Shown here piece by piece: positions 29,762 to 38,932 of a stretch of DNA of 64,000 bases; positions within the stretch are counted from its first letter, which is position 1, and each line of letters starts with the position of its first letter. The stretch is from Leptospira semungkisensis. GTDB taxonomy: Bacteria > Spirochaetota > Leptospiria > Leptospirales > Leptospiraceae. The stretch covers positions 1,178,001-1,242,000 of the forward strand of contig NZ_RQEP01000005.1 of NCBI RefSeq assembly GCF_004770055.1, given 5' to 3'. The notes below the pieces were generated by a model that did not search any database, was not told the DNA's origin, and worked only from the letters and a program-made list of their open reading frames with translations. The position numbers were made by a program, and so were the translations under genes.

Positions 29762-31537
29762 TTACTCGGCTCTATAGCGGCCTTCGGCAGCTGAGTAATA
29801 TTTTTCTCTGGTGGTAACTCCTGTTTGGAAGCTGAATTGTGCCTGGACGATGATTACCTGGTTGTCCAAAGGTTTAGCAGCTCCCGTAAAAGGATCCTGT
29901 CCTAACATAGTGTGAAAATTATTGTAGAAGACCTGGATCTTCATTAAGTGTTTATCTAAGTAAATGTTCACACCTGCCCAGTAAGACTTGAAGGTATCCT
30001 GAGGATCGATCTTACCGTTTCTATTATAATCTCCTTGCAGATAGTCATAACGAAGTACCGGCATAATGTAATATCTCGAGAGTATCGGAACATTATATCC
30101 GACTGTTACATGATATCCTGAAGTATTATTGGAGGCCGGCCCACTCATCTTAGTGAATGCTCCATTTATATAGAATCCATTCGAAGTGAATGTAGTGTCG
30201 TAAGTATGAGCTACTAGTCCAAACTTAGGAGTTCCCGGAGTCGTGGAATTGTTCTGAACTAAGTTTGTAGCAGAAGATCCTGGATAGGAGAAAGGAATTC
30301 CATACAGAGCGGAGGTTCCTCCATCAGGAGTACTTTGTGGAGTAACCATCGCGATGTTCGGCATTCCACGAGGATAAGCATCTACGCTATTGTTCAGAGT
30401 AGAGTTATTGATCGTAGCGAAATTCTCAGTCTGCCATCCTGCCGCACCGATGGACCATTTGGTTTCTCTTTGAAAGATTTCTTCTCCCTCATGCCAACCG
30501 ACTTCTTTGCCCACTTGGTTGACTAAGCCACCGAGAGGGTTGAATGTGACTCTCCATACATAAGTAGGAGAAGTGAGAACGTTAGTGGCGTTACCATTTC
30601 TAGTATTATAAAGATCTGTTTTTCTTCCAGTTCCGTAGTCTCCACCTGCACCGCGTCCATTTCCAACGTAACCGTTAACAGCCATAAATTGGGTGTATTT
30701 GGAACCTAAGAGTTCTTTTAAAGGATGTACTGTAAGCATCACCCCCATATCAAACTGAGGAAGCGCCGCAGTGATCATGGAACGTTCTACGTTGACTAAG
30801 TTTTGAGAAGAGCCTATGTATTCTCTGTTGAATGGAACGTTGATCTGTCCGAAAGTAACACGAGTATTTGCAAATTTGGACTGCAACCAACCGACTGCTT
30901 CTTGGACTGCTCCTCTATTGTTAGAAAGAGTACTCGGAGTGGTTACTGCCGGGACAGTTGTTGTACAAGCAGCGTTCGTACAAACATTCGTAGTTTTTGC
31001 GGGAGAAAGTTCAGGACGCGCAACCAGGTTCTCCAATCGCATGTTTATAACACCTCCCCACCAGTCTGCACCTTCATACATTGCTCCCAATCGGAGTCGA
31101 CGAACGTTCCAGTCTATTGCTTGGAAATCGCTATTGCCATTACTAAAGTTCGTGTCTTGGGATCCTGAAACCCCTCTGAATTGCAAGCGACCATAGATGG
31201 TAAGTTTTTCTTTTTGAGGATCGGTAGGTCTGTGAGCCGATTGATTTGGAACATCTGTAAATTCATAACCCTTTAAGAAGTTATGATCTTGGGTAAGCCC
31301 GCTTTCATGCTTATCGCCTGGAGCTGCTGCTTTCTCTTTTGTGTCGGTAGCGGCCGGTTTATCTTTTTTGCCGTTTCCGTTATCGTTTTCATCATCTTTT
31401 AACTTAACTCGATTCGGTCCTGGAGCCGCAAAGACTTGGCCGGATGTTAGATCCATATAAAGATCCTGAGCGAAAACGTTCTCTGTTGTAGAAGCGAATG
31501 CTACGAAAAGCATAACGCGTCCGATCCACTTTTTCAT
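29762..31537 (-). CDS. Outer-membrane beta-barrel porin (OprO/OprP-like)
   Basis: 591 aa. Signal peptide (about 1-23, ending VFA). The mature N-terminus carries a Lys/Asp-rich linker (about 45-80), then a long chain of amphipathic strands with alternating hydrophobic residues and Asn/Gly turns (TIYGRLQFRGVSG, DWNVRRLRLGAMYEG, WGGVINMRLENLV, GYHVTVGYNVPILSRYYIMP, VIIVQAQFSFQTG). The order GRLQ...RRLRLG...WG is that of the phosphate-selective porin O/P family. Substrate not known. The start has AGGA eight bases upstream. A hairpin at 31560 lies in the leader, and a small lipoprotein gene is coupled downstream. Confidence 0.8.
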   Translation of the reverse strand: MKKWIGRVMLFVAFASTTENVFAQDLYMDLTSGQVFAAPGPNRVKLKDDENDNGNGKKDKPAATDTKEKAAAPGDKHESGLTQDHNFLKGYEFTDVPNQSAHRPTDPQKEKLTIYGRLQFRGVSGSQDTNFSNGNSDFQAIDWNVRRLRLGAMYEGADWWGGVINMRLENLVARPELSPAKTTNVCTNAACTTTVPAVTTPSTLSNNRGAVQEAVGWLQSKFANTRVTFGQINVPFNREYIGSSQNLVNVERSMITAALPQFDMGVMLTVHPLKELLGSKYTQFMAVNGYVGNGRGAGGDYGTGRKTDLYNTRNGNATNVLTSPTYVWRVTFNPLGGLVNQVGKEVGWHEGEEIFQRETKWSIGAAGWQTENFATINNSTLNNSVDAYPRGMPNIAMVTPQSTPDGGTSALYGIPFSYPGSSATNLVQNNSTTPGTPKFGLVAHTYDTTFTSNGFYINGAFTKMSGPASNNTSGYHVTVGYNVPILSRYYIMPVLRYDYLQGDYNRNGKIDPQDTFKSYWAGVNIYLDKHLMKIQVFYNNFHTMLGQDPFTGAAKPLDNQVIIVQAQFSFQTGVTTREKYYSAAEGRYRAE

Positions 31538-31559
31538 TCTTTTTTCCTGGAATATGCTT

Positions 31560-31581
31560 ACGCAAAGCTGTTTCTTTGCGT
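31560..31581 (-). promoter_or_regulatory. Hairpin in the porin leader
   Basis: ACGCAAAG (31560-31567) and CTTTGCGT (31574-31581) are perfect 8-bp reverse complements, 22 bases upstream of the porin start codon. It could stabilise or regulate the porin mRNA. Confidence 0.45.
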
Positions 31582-32150
31582 TCCCAGGAGTATTTCATTG
31601 GATTGTTACGATCTCTTTACGAGACGGTTACTATTATATATTATATTTTTATAATATTATAAAAACGTTAAGTCACAATGAGCCGGTATATTTTGTAAAA
31701 ATATACGAATGGAATTTTTGAGGTGAGAAATTTAAAAATCTTCGGTTTCGGGCAACCTTTTGTTGGGCATAGTCTCGAGAGGAGGGCTCTTGGTCGATGA
31801 AAATCATGGAAAGAGGCGAAAGTGGTCGAAAATAGTATTCCGAATTTTGAATATAGTAATGATTGTGTCGAGGTAGTTGAGAGAGTGTTGCCTAAGTATT
31901 TTTTCAAATATTCCAAGATTTAAATTTTGGAATCTTGTTTAGAAACTCTCTAAAGGGCAAAGATACTGTATCTGGAAAATTGAGACTCAGTATTTGTTGG
32001 AAATTTACATTTCATCTTCTTCGCTTATTGATTATAGATTCACTTAGAATCAATGATATGAGCCAAATATCAGTCCCATTCGAGCATTTTTGTTTGACCT
32101 TTTACCCGTTTAGTGGGAACAAATTTGCAAAGAAAGGTTTTGGGGTTTGA
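31582..32150. other. Divergent AT-rich intergenic region
   Basis: About 570 bp between the porin and the AraC-type regulator. The segment 31625-31670 is almost pure A/T with a TATTATA...TAATATTATAA palindromic run, likely containing the porin promoter. Short open frames at 31668-31916 and 31935-32150 have no start signals or protein character. No RNA gene recognised. Confidence 0.4.
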
Positions 32151-33848
32151 TTGAAAATATATCTTTTTCTTAGAAAAAGGATGAAATGCGGCTTCTCGTT
32201 TCTGCCGACCAAGTGGGCAAGGGCTTTAGCGTTTGCATTCTTTCTGTCTGCTTATCCTATTCTTTCGGAGACTCCGATTTCTATCGGAGGAGCTAGTCCT
32301 TCTTTAAATATAAGCACCAATGCAGAATATCGTCATAGAGATCATAAGATCCGTCTTTGTTCAGAAGCGGCTCTGCAGGAGTTAAAGAGCCAGGAATGGC
32401 ATTTAAACCCTATGGAAAATGTTCTTAGGGTGAGAAAAACCGCGAAAGGAGCCTGGCTGAGATCCACCTTAAACAACGATTCAGATCGGGATTTGACAAA
32501 GCGTTTGGTTTTCTTTTCAGTGAATGTTCCAAACGCGGAGCTTTGTTCTTATGATTCCAAGGGAGTCTTGGAGAAGATGGAGCTTTCGGATCATTCAGGA
32601 CTGAGCCTAAACGGTTTTATTTCTCCTTATCCAAGCTTTGTGATTCGGATCCCGCCCCATACTACTAAGACATATTACATTCATTTGGATGCGTATGAGG
32701 AAATTACCTATATTAATTTTCCTCTTTATCTCATGGATGAGTCCGTGTTCGGATTGGTCTCCGTTTTGAGGAATTCGCTTATTATAGGTTGTATTCTGTC
32801 TTCTTCTTTTGGGGTCCTTCTTTCCTTTGCTTATTGGTATGGTCTTAGGAAGACTGCATTTCTGTCCTTTGCTGGAGTCATCCTTGTACAGCTTGCCGGT
32901 TTTTACTTACTGCACTCTAGGACTGTGCATTCTTTGATCGGCTGGGAAAACAAGCTAGGTTATTATTTCTATTACTTGTTTTTAACCACATCCTATCTAT
33001 TCTTCTTTTCTCATTTGTATCATTTGGCGGGACTCTTTAATCTTAGGATCAAATCGATTTGGTTCTTTGTGTTAGGATGTTTCTTTGCTCTCTCATTTCT
33101 TCTGGTACCTCTTTTTAATCCTTGGGCTGAGGAAAGATTCTTTCTCTTACTCGGAGGAATGTCCGTTTTAGTTTTATATTTCTATTATGTGCATTCTTCC
33201 TTGTTCAAGAGCACGAATTCTTATGCGAGGGTGTATCTCGCGTCTTGGTGTGTTTTCTTAGGAGCCTTCTTCTTAAAGGCGACCTATCATTTCGATTATA
33301 ATCCGTTCAATTGGATCGCGATCTTTCTCGCTCCTGCTTATCTTCCTGTTCATGCCGCGATCGTTACTGTCTGCTTGAACAAGATGATCCAAGTTAGAAT
33401 CTGGGAAGCGCAAGAGGGGAATAAGACAATCGTACGTAAGAGCAAGGTTGCTTCCATAGATGTGGAAGGCGCGGTTTCCAGACTGAAGCATTTGTTAGAA
33501 GTAGATAAGGTTTATCTTCGCCACGAATTGAAAGAAGAACATTTGGCAAAAGATCTAGGGATCGGAAGCCATCAGGTTTCCGAGATCATTAAGACGGAAT
33601 TTAAGAATACATTTCCAGGATTGATCAATCTATATAGAGTCGAAGAGGCTAAGAAGCTCTTACTGGATTTTCCTTCGATGACTACGAATGAGGTGAGATT
33701 GAGAGCGGGTTATAGTTCTAAGTCGGCTTTTCATCTGGAGTTTAAAAAAATCACCGGTCAAAACCCGAATGCATATAGAAAGGATTTGCTTTTAAGAAAA
33801 GATACTTCGTCCGTCGAAAAGAAGGACGAAGCCTTGGCTACTGACTAA
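32151..33848 (+). CDS. Membrane-bound AraC-family regulator with 7TM-DISM sensor
   Basis: 565 aa. Signal peptide, then a periplasmic beta-sandwich (about 60-190, 7TMR-DISM extracellular domain: GAWLRSTLNNDSDRDLTKRL...KTYYIHLDAY). Seven predicted membrane helices follow (about 195-410), then a cytosolic AraC helix-turn-helix domain (about 455-545: LAKDLGIGSHQVSEIIK and RLRAGYSSKSAFHLEFKKIT). The architecture allows direct signalling from a periplasmic ligand to DNA. Translation starts at TTG (32151) with GGGG upstream. It converges on msrA; the sensed ligand is unknown. Confidence 0.88.
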   Translation: MKIYLFLRKRMKCGFSFLPTKWARALAFAFFLSAYPILSETPISIGGASPSLNISTNAEYRHRDHKIRLCSEAALQELKSQEWHLNPMENVLRVRKTAKGAWLRSTLNNDSDRDLTKRLVFFSVNVPNAELCSYDSKGVLEKMELSDHSGLSLNGFISPYPSFVIRIPPHTTKTYYIHLDAYEEITYINFPLYLMDESVFGLVSVLRNSLIIGCILSSSFGVLLSFAYWYGLRKTAFLSFAGVILVQLAGFYLLHSRTVHSLIGWENKLGYYFYYLFLTTSYLFFFSHLYHLAGLFNLRIKSIWFFVLGCFFALSFLLVPLFNPWAEERFFLLLGGMSVLVLYFYYVHSSLFKSTNSYARVYLASWCVFLGAFFLKATYHFDYNPFNWIAIFLAPAYLPVHAAIVTVCLNKMIQVRIWEAQEGNKTIVRKSKVASIDVEGAVSRLKHLLEVDKVYLRHELKEEHLAKDLGIGSHQVSEIIKTEFKNTFPGLINLYRVEEAKKLLLDFPSMTTNEVRLRAGYSSKSAFHLEFKKITGQNPNAYRKDLLLRKDTSSVEKKDEALATD

Positions 33849-33861
33849 GAGAAGTTCGATC

Positions 33862-34491
33862 TTATTTTTTGGGAACTCCCCAAACTCGGTTCACATATTC
33901 TTCTCTCCCAGAACCTTTTCTGTAGCTATGATAGTGTTCGGGATTCTTTTTATAATAGTCTTGGTGGTATTCTTCCGCAGGATAGAATTCGCTTGCGGGT
34001 AATATTTCGACTGCGATCGGAGCGGAGAATTTTCCGGAGGCTCCTATCTTGTCTTTGAATTCTTGGGCCAATTTTCTTTGGCTTTCATTCTTATAGTAGA
34101 TTGCAGTTCTGTATTGGTTTCCTCTATCTGCGAATTGTCCGCCTGCGTCGGTGGGATCGATCTGTCTCCAGTATGTATCCAGTAAAACTGCATAATTTAC
34201 TTTTTTAGGATCGTACGTGACTAACACGGATTCTCTATGTCCTGTTCTTCCGTAACCTACATCTTCATACGTTGGATTTTTTTCCTTTCCTCCCGTATAA
34301 CCGGAAACTACAGAGATCACTCCTGGAAGTTTTTCAAACGGGCCTTCCATACACCAAAAGCATCCACCTGCGAATATGGCGGTCTCAGTGTTGTTTGCAT
34401 CTTTTGCGAAGTGGGAATTCGAATAAGAAGATATTATAAAAATCAAAAGTGCGAAACGAATTCGTTTTAAAAAGGTCTTATTGTTAATCAT
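33862..34491 (-). CDS. msrA: Exported peptide methionine sulfoxide reductase A
   Basis: 209 aa. Catalytic motif GGCFWCMEG with Cys44 (nucleophile) and Cys47; other MsrA signatures present are YTGGKEKNPTYEDVGYGRTGH and QFADRGNQYRTAIYY, with the C-terminal EEYHQDYYKKNP. A hydrophobic N-terminus (about 10-29) shows it is exported, so it repairs oxidised methionines in periplasmic or lipoproteins. Start has AAGGA eight bases upstream. It needs a periplasmic reductant, possibly the TlpA-like protein at 10193 (speculative). Confidence 0.93.
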   Translation of the reverse strand: MINNKTFLKRIRFALLIFIISSYSNSHFAKDANNTETAIFAGGCFWCMEGPFEKLPGVISVVSGYTGGKEKNPTYEDVGYGRTGHRESVLVTYDPKKVNYAVLLDTYWRQIDPTDAGGQFADRGNQYRTAIYYKNESQRKLAQEFKDKIGASGKFSAPIAVEILPASEFYPAEEYHQDYYKKNPEHYHSYRKGSGREEYVNRVWGVPKK

Positions 34492-34616
34492 TTTTTCTGT
34501 CCTTAACGTCTTCGATCTTCTTCGAAATAGACTTTGTAATTCTATAAAAAATCATGGTAACGAAAGAAGAATTCGATTCAATTGCTTATGAATATCTTCG
34601 ATAAACGTTAGAAAAA

Positions 34617-34636
34617 GTTACGGTAGGATCCGTAAC
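34617..34636. repeat. Inverted repeat upstream of the SulP-carbonic anhydrase gene
   Basis: GTTACGG (34617-34623) and CCGTAAC (34630-34636) are perfect reverse complements around TAGGAT. A strong AGGAGG at 34642-34647 follows but is too far (about 36 bases) from the annotated ATG and no in-frame start lies behind it. Possible operator. Confidence 0.4.
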
Positions 34637-34682
34637 GATTTAGGAGGAATTTCTCTAGAGAACCAAAAAAAATTAAAACTGA

Positions 34683-36923
34683 ATGAGTATTGAAATGAAA
34701 AAAATAAAAAATCTAGGCGAGAGAATTACTTACGATCTTCCTGCAAGTATCTCCGTCTTTTTGGTAGCGATACCCCTCTGCCTGGGAATTGCACACGCTT
34801 CCGGGGCTCCTCTGTTTTCTGGAATCATCGGCGGTTTTGTAGGAGGAATATTAGTAGGAACATTAAGCAAGTCTCCTCTAAGCGTTTCCGGACCAACCGC
34901 AAGTTTAACAGCCATCGTTCTCTCGGGGATCCGAAATCTAGGAAGTTTCGAGATCTTTCTCTTAGCATTATTGATCGCAGGTATGATCCAAATCATTCTA
35001 GGGATCTTGAAGGCAGGAGCCTTATCCGCTTATCTTCCTTCGGCTACGATATTGGGAATGTCGGTGGCGATCGGTCTTCTTCTCATCATCAAACAATTGC
35101 CCCACTTGATCGGTTACGATATAGAAGAGTTCGGTGTAGAAGAATTCGATTTAACAAAAGAGGATATCAATGAGACCTATCATGATCCTCATGAAGGAAG
35201 AGAAACGAACTCTTTCACGGTCTTATTGCATGCCATTCCGAATCTAAGAACGAATGTGCTATTGATCGGGATCTTCTCCTTAGTTTCTTTCTTTGTTTGG
35301 GATAGATATTTCGCGAAGAAGTTCCAGTTCTTACCTGCCTCTTTGATCGCGATCGCTGTCGGGATCTCGGCGAATTTATTCTTAGGGGATTTTCTTCCGG
35401 GAGGAGGCTTGAGCCAGGATCACTTGGTCACTCTTCCTATGTTCAAGAATCCTTCTGACTTCTTGGGTCAATTGGACTTTCCGAACTTCTATGCTTGGGA
35501 TCATGCAGGCGTTTGGACTCTTGCCCTTACGATTGCACTCGCTTCTTCTTTGGAATCTCTTCTTTCCATAGAGGTTGTGGATAAATTGGACCAGGAAAAT
35601 CGTAAGACCCCCATGTCCAGAGAACTTGTGGCCCAAGGATTCGGGAATATGGCCTGCGGGTTATTAGGAGGCATCCCGATCACGAGTGTCGTGGTCAGAG
35701 GTTCCGTTAACGCAGCATCCGGAGCTAGATCAAAGACATCCGCAGTATTACATGGAGCATGGATAGGAATCAGTGTATTACTTTTTCCTAAATTTATGAA
35801 CACCATACCTTTGGCTTCTCTCGCTGCGATCTTAGTGGTGACTGGATTTAAACTCTCTAAGCCGATTATATTCAAGATGATGCTGCAAAAGGGGTATTCT
35901 CATTTTCTTCCCTTCTTAGTGACCGTGCTTACCACTATATTCACGAACGTACTTGTCGGCACATTCTGCGGGATCTTGGCTTCTTTGCTCTTTGTTTTGT
36001 ATGAGGACCATAGAACTGCAGTGATCCGAGTGGAGAATCATGGAAAATTCAGAAGGATCATTCTGGGAGAAAATCTAGGCTTCTTTCATAAGGCAAAGAT
36101 CCGAAGCGTTTTGGAAAGCCAACCTGGCGGGATTACATTAGAGATTGATGGTACTAGGACATTGCATCTGGATCTGGATATCAGAGAGCTGATCCACGAA
36201 TTCAGAAATAGCGCAGAGCGAAAGGGGATCAAAGTCATTTTGGGAGGGATACCGAATATGGAGAACGATGTAGAATCATTGAAAAAGGAAATGAGCGAGT
36301 CCTATCAGAAACTTCTCTCTAATAATGAAACTTGGGTGAAGGAGATGACGGATGTGGATCCTGAATTCTTCGCTCGCCATGCAGAAGGGCAGACCCCTCA
36401 GGTATTGTTCATCGGGTGCAGCGATTCTAGGGTTCCAGTAAATGTGATTACTAAGACGAATCCTGGAGAGATCTTTGTGACTCGGAATATAGCCAATGTG
36501 GTTTCCGTGGATGATATGTCCCTCTTTAGCGTGGTCCAATATGCGATCGAAGTATTGAATGTGAAGCATATCGTAGTCTGCGGACATACCGGTTGTGGGG
36601 GAGTGAGGGCCGCATTAAAGGGTCAGGCATCCGGTCTTATCGACAATTGGATCACTCATATCAAAGACGTGTATCTAAAACACAGAGAAGAATTGGATTC
36701 TCTTCCGGAAGATAAACGAGAAGAGAGGATGATCCGGCTAAACGTCGCAGAGCAAGTGGTGAATCTTTACAAAACCGGAATGATCCAGAATGCATTGGCC
36801 AAGTACGGATTTCCGGAGATCCACGGTTGGGTCTATGATATTCGGACAGGACAGATCAGCGAGGTGGAGTACAAGGAGATGTTAGCCAAAGAGCTAGGCG
36901 GCTTGTACGGATATTCTAGATAA
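34683..36923 (+). CDS. SulP anion transporter fused to beta-carbonic anhydrase
   Basis: 746 aa. Residues 1-~440 are a SulP/SLC26-type transporter (ITYDLPASISVFLVAIPLCL; GPTASLTAIVLSG; ALASSLESLLSIEVVD). A weak STAS-like segment follows (~455-535), then a complete beta-carbonic anhydrase (~540-746) with zinc ligands Cys579 and Asp581 in CSDSR and His635/Cys638 in GHTGCGG. The fusion would couple bicarbonate import with CO2/bicarbonate conversion at the membrane; such SulP-CA fusions are known in several bacteria. The STAS part is hard to align and may be degenerate. No close ribosome-binding site is visible at either ATG (34683 or 34695). Confidence 0.93.
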   Translation: MSIEMKKIKNLGERITYDLPASISVFLVAIPLCLGIAHASGAPLFSGIIGGFVGGILVGTLSKSPLSVSGPTASLTAIVLSGIRNLGSFEIFLLALLIAGMIQIILGILKAGALSAYLPSATILGMSVAIGLLLIIKQLPHLIGYDIEEFGVEEFDLTKEDINETYHDPHEGRETNSFTVLLHAIPNLRTNVLLIGIFSLVSFFVWDRYFAKKFQFLPASLIAIAVGISANLFLGDFLPGGGLSQDHLVTLPMFKNPSDFLGQLDFPNFYAWDHAGVWTLALTIALASSLESLLSIEVVDKLDQENRKTPMSRELVAQGFGNMACGLLGGIPITSVVVRGSVNAASGARSKTSAVLHGAWIGISVLLFPKFMNTIPLASLAAILVVTGFKLSKPIIFKMMLQKGYSHFLPFLVTVLTTIFTNVLVGTFCGILASLLFVLYEDHRTAVIRVENHGKFRRIILGENLGFFHKAKIRSVLESQPGGITLEIDGTRTLHLDLDIRELIHEFRNSAERKGIKVILGGIPNMENDVESLKKEMSESYQKLLSNNETWVKEMTDVDPEFFARHAEGQTPQVLFIGCSDSRVPVNVITKTNPGEIFVTRNIANVVSVDDMSLFSVVQYAIEVLNVKHIVVCGHTGCGGVRAALKGQASGLIDNWITHIKDVYLKHREELDSLPEDKREERMIRLNVAEQVVNLYKTGMIQNALAKYGFPEIHGWVYDIRTGQISEVEYKEMLAKELGGLYGYSR

Positions 36924-36928
36924 GTAGT

Positions 36929-37339
36929 TTAGATAGCAGCGGGCTGGTATAGGAGTTCTTGGACTCTTAAATACTTCTCGCTGCCATTGATATGCCAGCG
37001 AACCACTTCTCCCACTCTTGCTCCGAGCACTGCAGAACCGTGATGAGACAAAATGGAAAGCTTTCCTTGGGAAGTAACTGCGCTGTCTTTGCAATCTTCC
37101 GGATAAACCAGAGTGAACTGAAATGCTTCCGCATTTCCGAGGTCTTTTAGCACGAACTTAGAGTTCATAGTGATCAGATCTTGGGGAACTTGGGCTGGAT
37201 CCAGCTTCTTTGCCTTGGAAAGGGTTCTTCGGATGGTTTCTAAGAGGCTGGGTTGGACGGCTTCGGATATCTCGGGGCCTTGCAGAGCGGAAAGAATTCT
37301 TTGATGATCGTTCTTAGAAAGAAAACGTTTTACACTCAT
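36929..37339 (-). CDS. GreA/GreB C-terminal domain (Rnk-like) protein
   Basis: 136 aa from the ATG at 37339. Residues about 55-130 carry the FKBP-like GreA/GreB C-terminal domain: DLITMNSKFVLKDLGNAEAF, then LSILSHHGSAVLGARVGEVVRW. The N-terminal ~45 residues form a short helical hairpin as in Rnk, much shorter than the Gre coiled coil and without the acidic tip. It is therefore probably an RNA polymerase secondary-channel binder (regulator of nucleoside diphosphate kinase type), not a cleavage factor. It converges on the SulP gene with 5 bases between stops. Confidence 0.85.
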   Translation of the reverse strand: MSVKRFLSKNDHQRILSALQGPEISEAVQPSLLETIRRTLSKAKKLDPAQVPQDLITMNSKFVLKDLGNAEAFQFTLVYPEDCKDSAVTSQGKLSILSHHGSAVLGARVGEVVRWHINGSEKYLRVQELLYQPAAI

Positions 37340-37520
37340 AACATCATGCCCCCTTTGCATCACGCTCAAAAAGTAATTCCGTAACTTACATATACGCGAA
37401 ATGTACTCAAGCGTTTTTCTGAATTATACATTTTACAAACTTTGCATGCGTTTATGAGACATAGATGAACGAAAATTATACTAAACGAAAGATTAGTTTG
37501 GTTCGATATCTCGAGTAGAG

Positions 37521-38096
37521 ATGTATCTGACTCTGTTCCATCCTTCTCGAAGTAAGTCTTTCGCACTAGTAAAGTATCTATATCGCTTGGTCCGTAAAGG
37601 CATCCGGCCAGTACTCATCGTACCTAAAACGAGTGTGAGCATGGAAGATGGCCTCGCTCTAGGAAGAATGATCTCTAAGATCTCGACTGAAGAGACCCAA
37701 GTGCTACTTACCTTTGCGGAAAGCTTTCATCAGGCGGTACGTTTTTGCACTGAGTTGGGCTCGGGTAAGTTAGGATCCTCAGGAAGAGAGCTTCCTATCT
37801 TTATAGACATCACTCACTTGCAAGACTCAAGAGAGGACCGGGACCTGGGAGAGATGATCCAAGGCTTGGGAGAAAAATGGACAAGCTTCTTCCCCTTGAC
37901 TTGTTTCCTAGAGATCGGTAGAGACAGCACTAGACTTGGAGAGGCAAGCGGTCGTACGAGCCTCTTCCAAATTTCCTCTCTAGTCTTGGAGAGAAAGGGG
38001 GGAATATGGAAGCGCCTGAAAGAAGAAAGGGCTCCTTCCCTGTCCGAAGACTGGACTGAGGACTTGATCTACGTACTCTTACCCGAGAAAGACTGA
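37521..38096 (+). CDS. Hypothetical protein
   Basis: 191 aa, soluble, no signal peptide. Alternating strands and helices (YLTLFHPSRSKSFALVKYLY, IRPVLIVPKTSVSMEDGLAL, VLLTFAESFHQAVRFC, LPIFIDITHLQD) suggest an alpha/beta Rossmann-like fold. No catalytic motif is clear and the family is not recognised. It stands alone between the Rnk-like gene and the SET gene. Confidence 0.62.
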   Translation: MYLTLFHPSRSKSFALVKYLYRLVRKGIRPVLIVPKTSVSMEDGLALGRMISKISTEETQVLLTFAESFHQAVRFCTELGSGKLGSSGRELPIFIDITHLQDSREDRDLGEMIQGLGEKWTSFFPLTCFLEIGRDSTRLGEASGRTSLFQISSLVLERKGGIWKRLKEERAPSLSEDWTEDLIYVLLPEKD

Positions 38097-38340
38097 GCCT
38101 AGACTCTCTTGACTAGGACTTGTCTGAAAGCCGACCTTCTTCTTGGACCCGAAAGGGTTCTCAAAAAAAATTTAATGTGGAACTCGCCCGACTCATCCTT
38201 CGGTCCAAGTCGCTGAGATCGATCTTTAGGAAATTTTTTTCCTCCCTCTCATCAGAACATGTTTGGGCTCCCGATTCTTTTTTGGGGGCTGAGCTAGGGG
38301 GTATTTCATATTTTTAATTGAAGTTTTTTCGATCTCGGAC

Positions 38341-38369
38341 TTGACTGATAAAAATTTTGCCCCTAATGG
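38341..38369 (+). promoter_or_regulatory. Candidate sigma-70-type promoter of the SET gene
   Basis: TTGACT (38341-38346), a 17-bp spacer and TAATGG (38364-38369) lie 22-50 bases before the ATG at 38391. The 294-bp gap 38097-38390 otherwise shows only short G/C-rich inverted words and no gene. Confidence 0.45.
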
Positions 38370-38390
38370 GGAAGAGCAGGTTGATCTTGC

Positions 38391-38921
38391 ATGATCGAAA
38401 GACGCACGAACAAATTCGGGGAAAACGGGATCTTCGCCTCTCAACCAATCGCTAAGGGAACGCTTCTATTTAGCTACAGCGAGTGGATCGAGGATGAAGA
38501 GTTCGGCTGGAAGGTACTTTCCGTATCGGAAGCCGATGAACTTCCGGAAGAGGAGAAGGAAATCTTCATGAAATACGGCTATGATGTCGATTTCGGCCTC
38601 GTTACCGGACCTTCCGGACCTGAGTATGTTATCAATAGCTCCAATTTTATGAACCACTCCTGCGAGCCGAACATGTGGTATGATCAGTCGGACAATATCA
38701 TCGCTAAGAGGGATATTGAAGTCGGAGAGGAGCTCACCATCGACTACGGAAATTTCGTAGTGAACTTCGACCAGACCTTCGAATGCGCTTGCGGGTCTTC
38801 CAACTGCCGCAAATTCATCCGCAAGGACGACTGGAAAGTTCTATTGCCTCAGTACAATTTGAACTTCCCAACCTTCATGCATAAAGAAATCAAAAAGATC
38901 CTGGTCAAAGTACCAGCTTAA
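38391..38921 (+). CDS. SET-domain protein (lysine methyltransferase-like)
   Basis: 176 aa. A nearly minimal SET domain: N-terminal GENGIFASQPIAKGTLLFSY, the SAM/substrate motif NFMNHSCEPN (Asn88-His89-Ser90-Cys91), GEELTIDYG with the catalytic tyrosine Tyr119, and a post-SET zinc cluster CACGSSNC (Cys132, Cys134, Cys139). The knotted core is complete, so enzymatic activity is plausible. SET proteins are mainly eukaryotic but scattered in bacteria; targets could be a ribosomal or DNA-binding protein. AGCAGG precedes the ATG and a promoter-like pair is at 38341. Confidence 0.88.
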   Translation: MIERRTNKFGENGIFASQPIAKGTLLFSYSEWIEDEEFGWKVLSVSEADELPEEEKEIFMKYGYDVDFGLVTGPSGPEYVINSSNFMNHSCEPNMWYDQSDNIIAKRDIEVGEELTIDYGNFVVNFDQTFECACGSSNCRKFIRKDDWKVLLPQYNLNFPTFMHKEIKKILVKVPA

Positions 38922-38932
38922 GATCTTTGTTA

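Noticed and set aside
31668..31916. 82-aa minus-strand frame in the porin/AraC gap
   Set aside because: AT-rich, no start signal and Phe/Ser/Thr-rich translation; judged non-coding.
31935..32150. 71-aa plus-strand frame directly before the AraC-type gene
   Set aside because: No ribosome-binding site and no protein-like pattern; more likely the leader of the regulator gene.
38120..38317. 65-aa plus-strand frame between the hypothetical gene and the SET gene
   Set aside because: Low-quality translation (Arg/Ser/Lys/Phe) and no start signal; likely intergenic.
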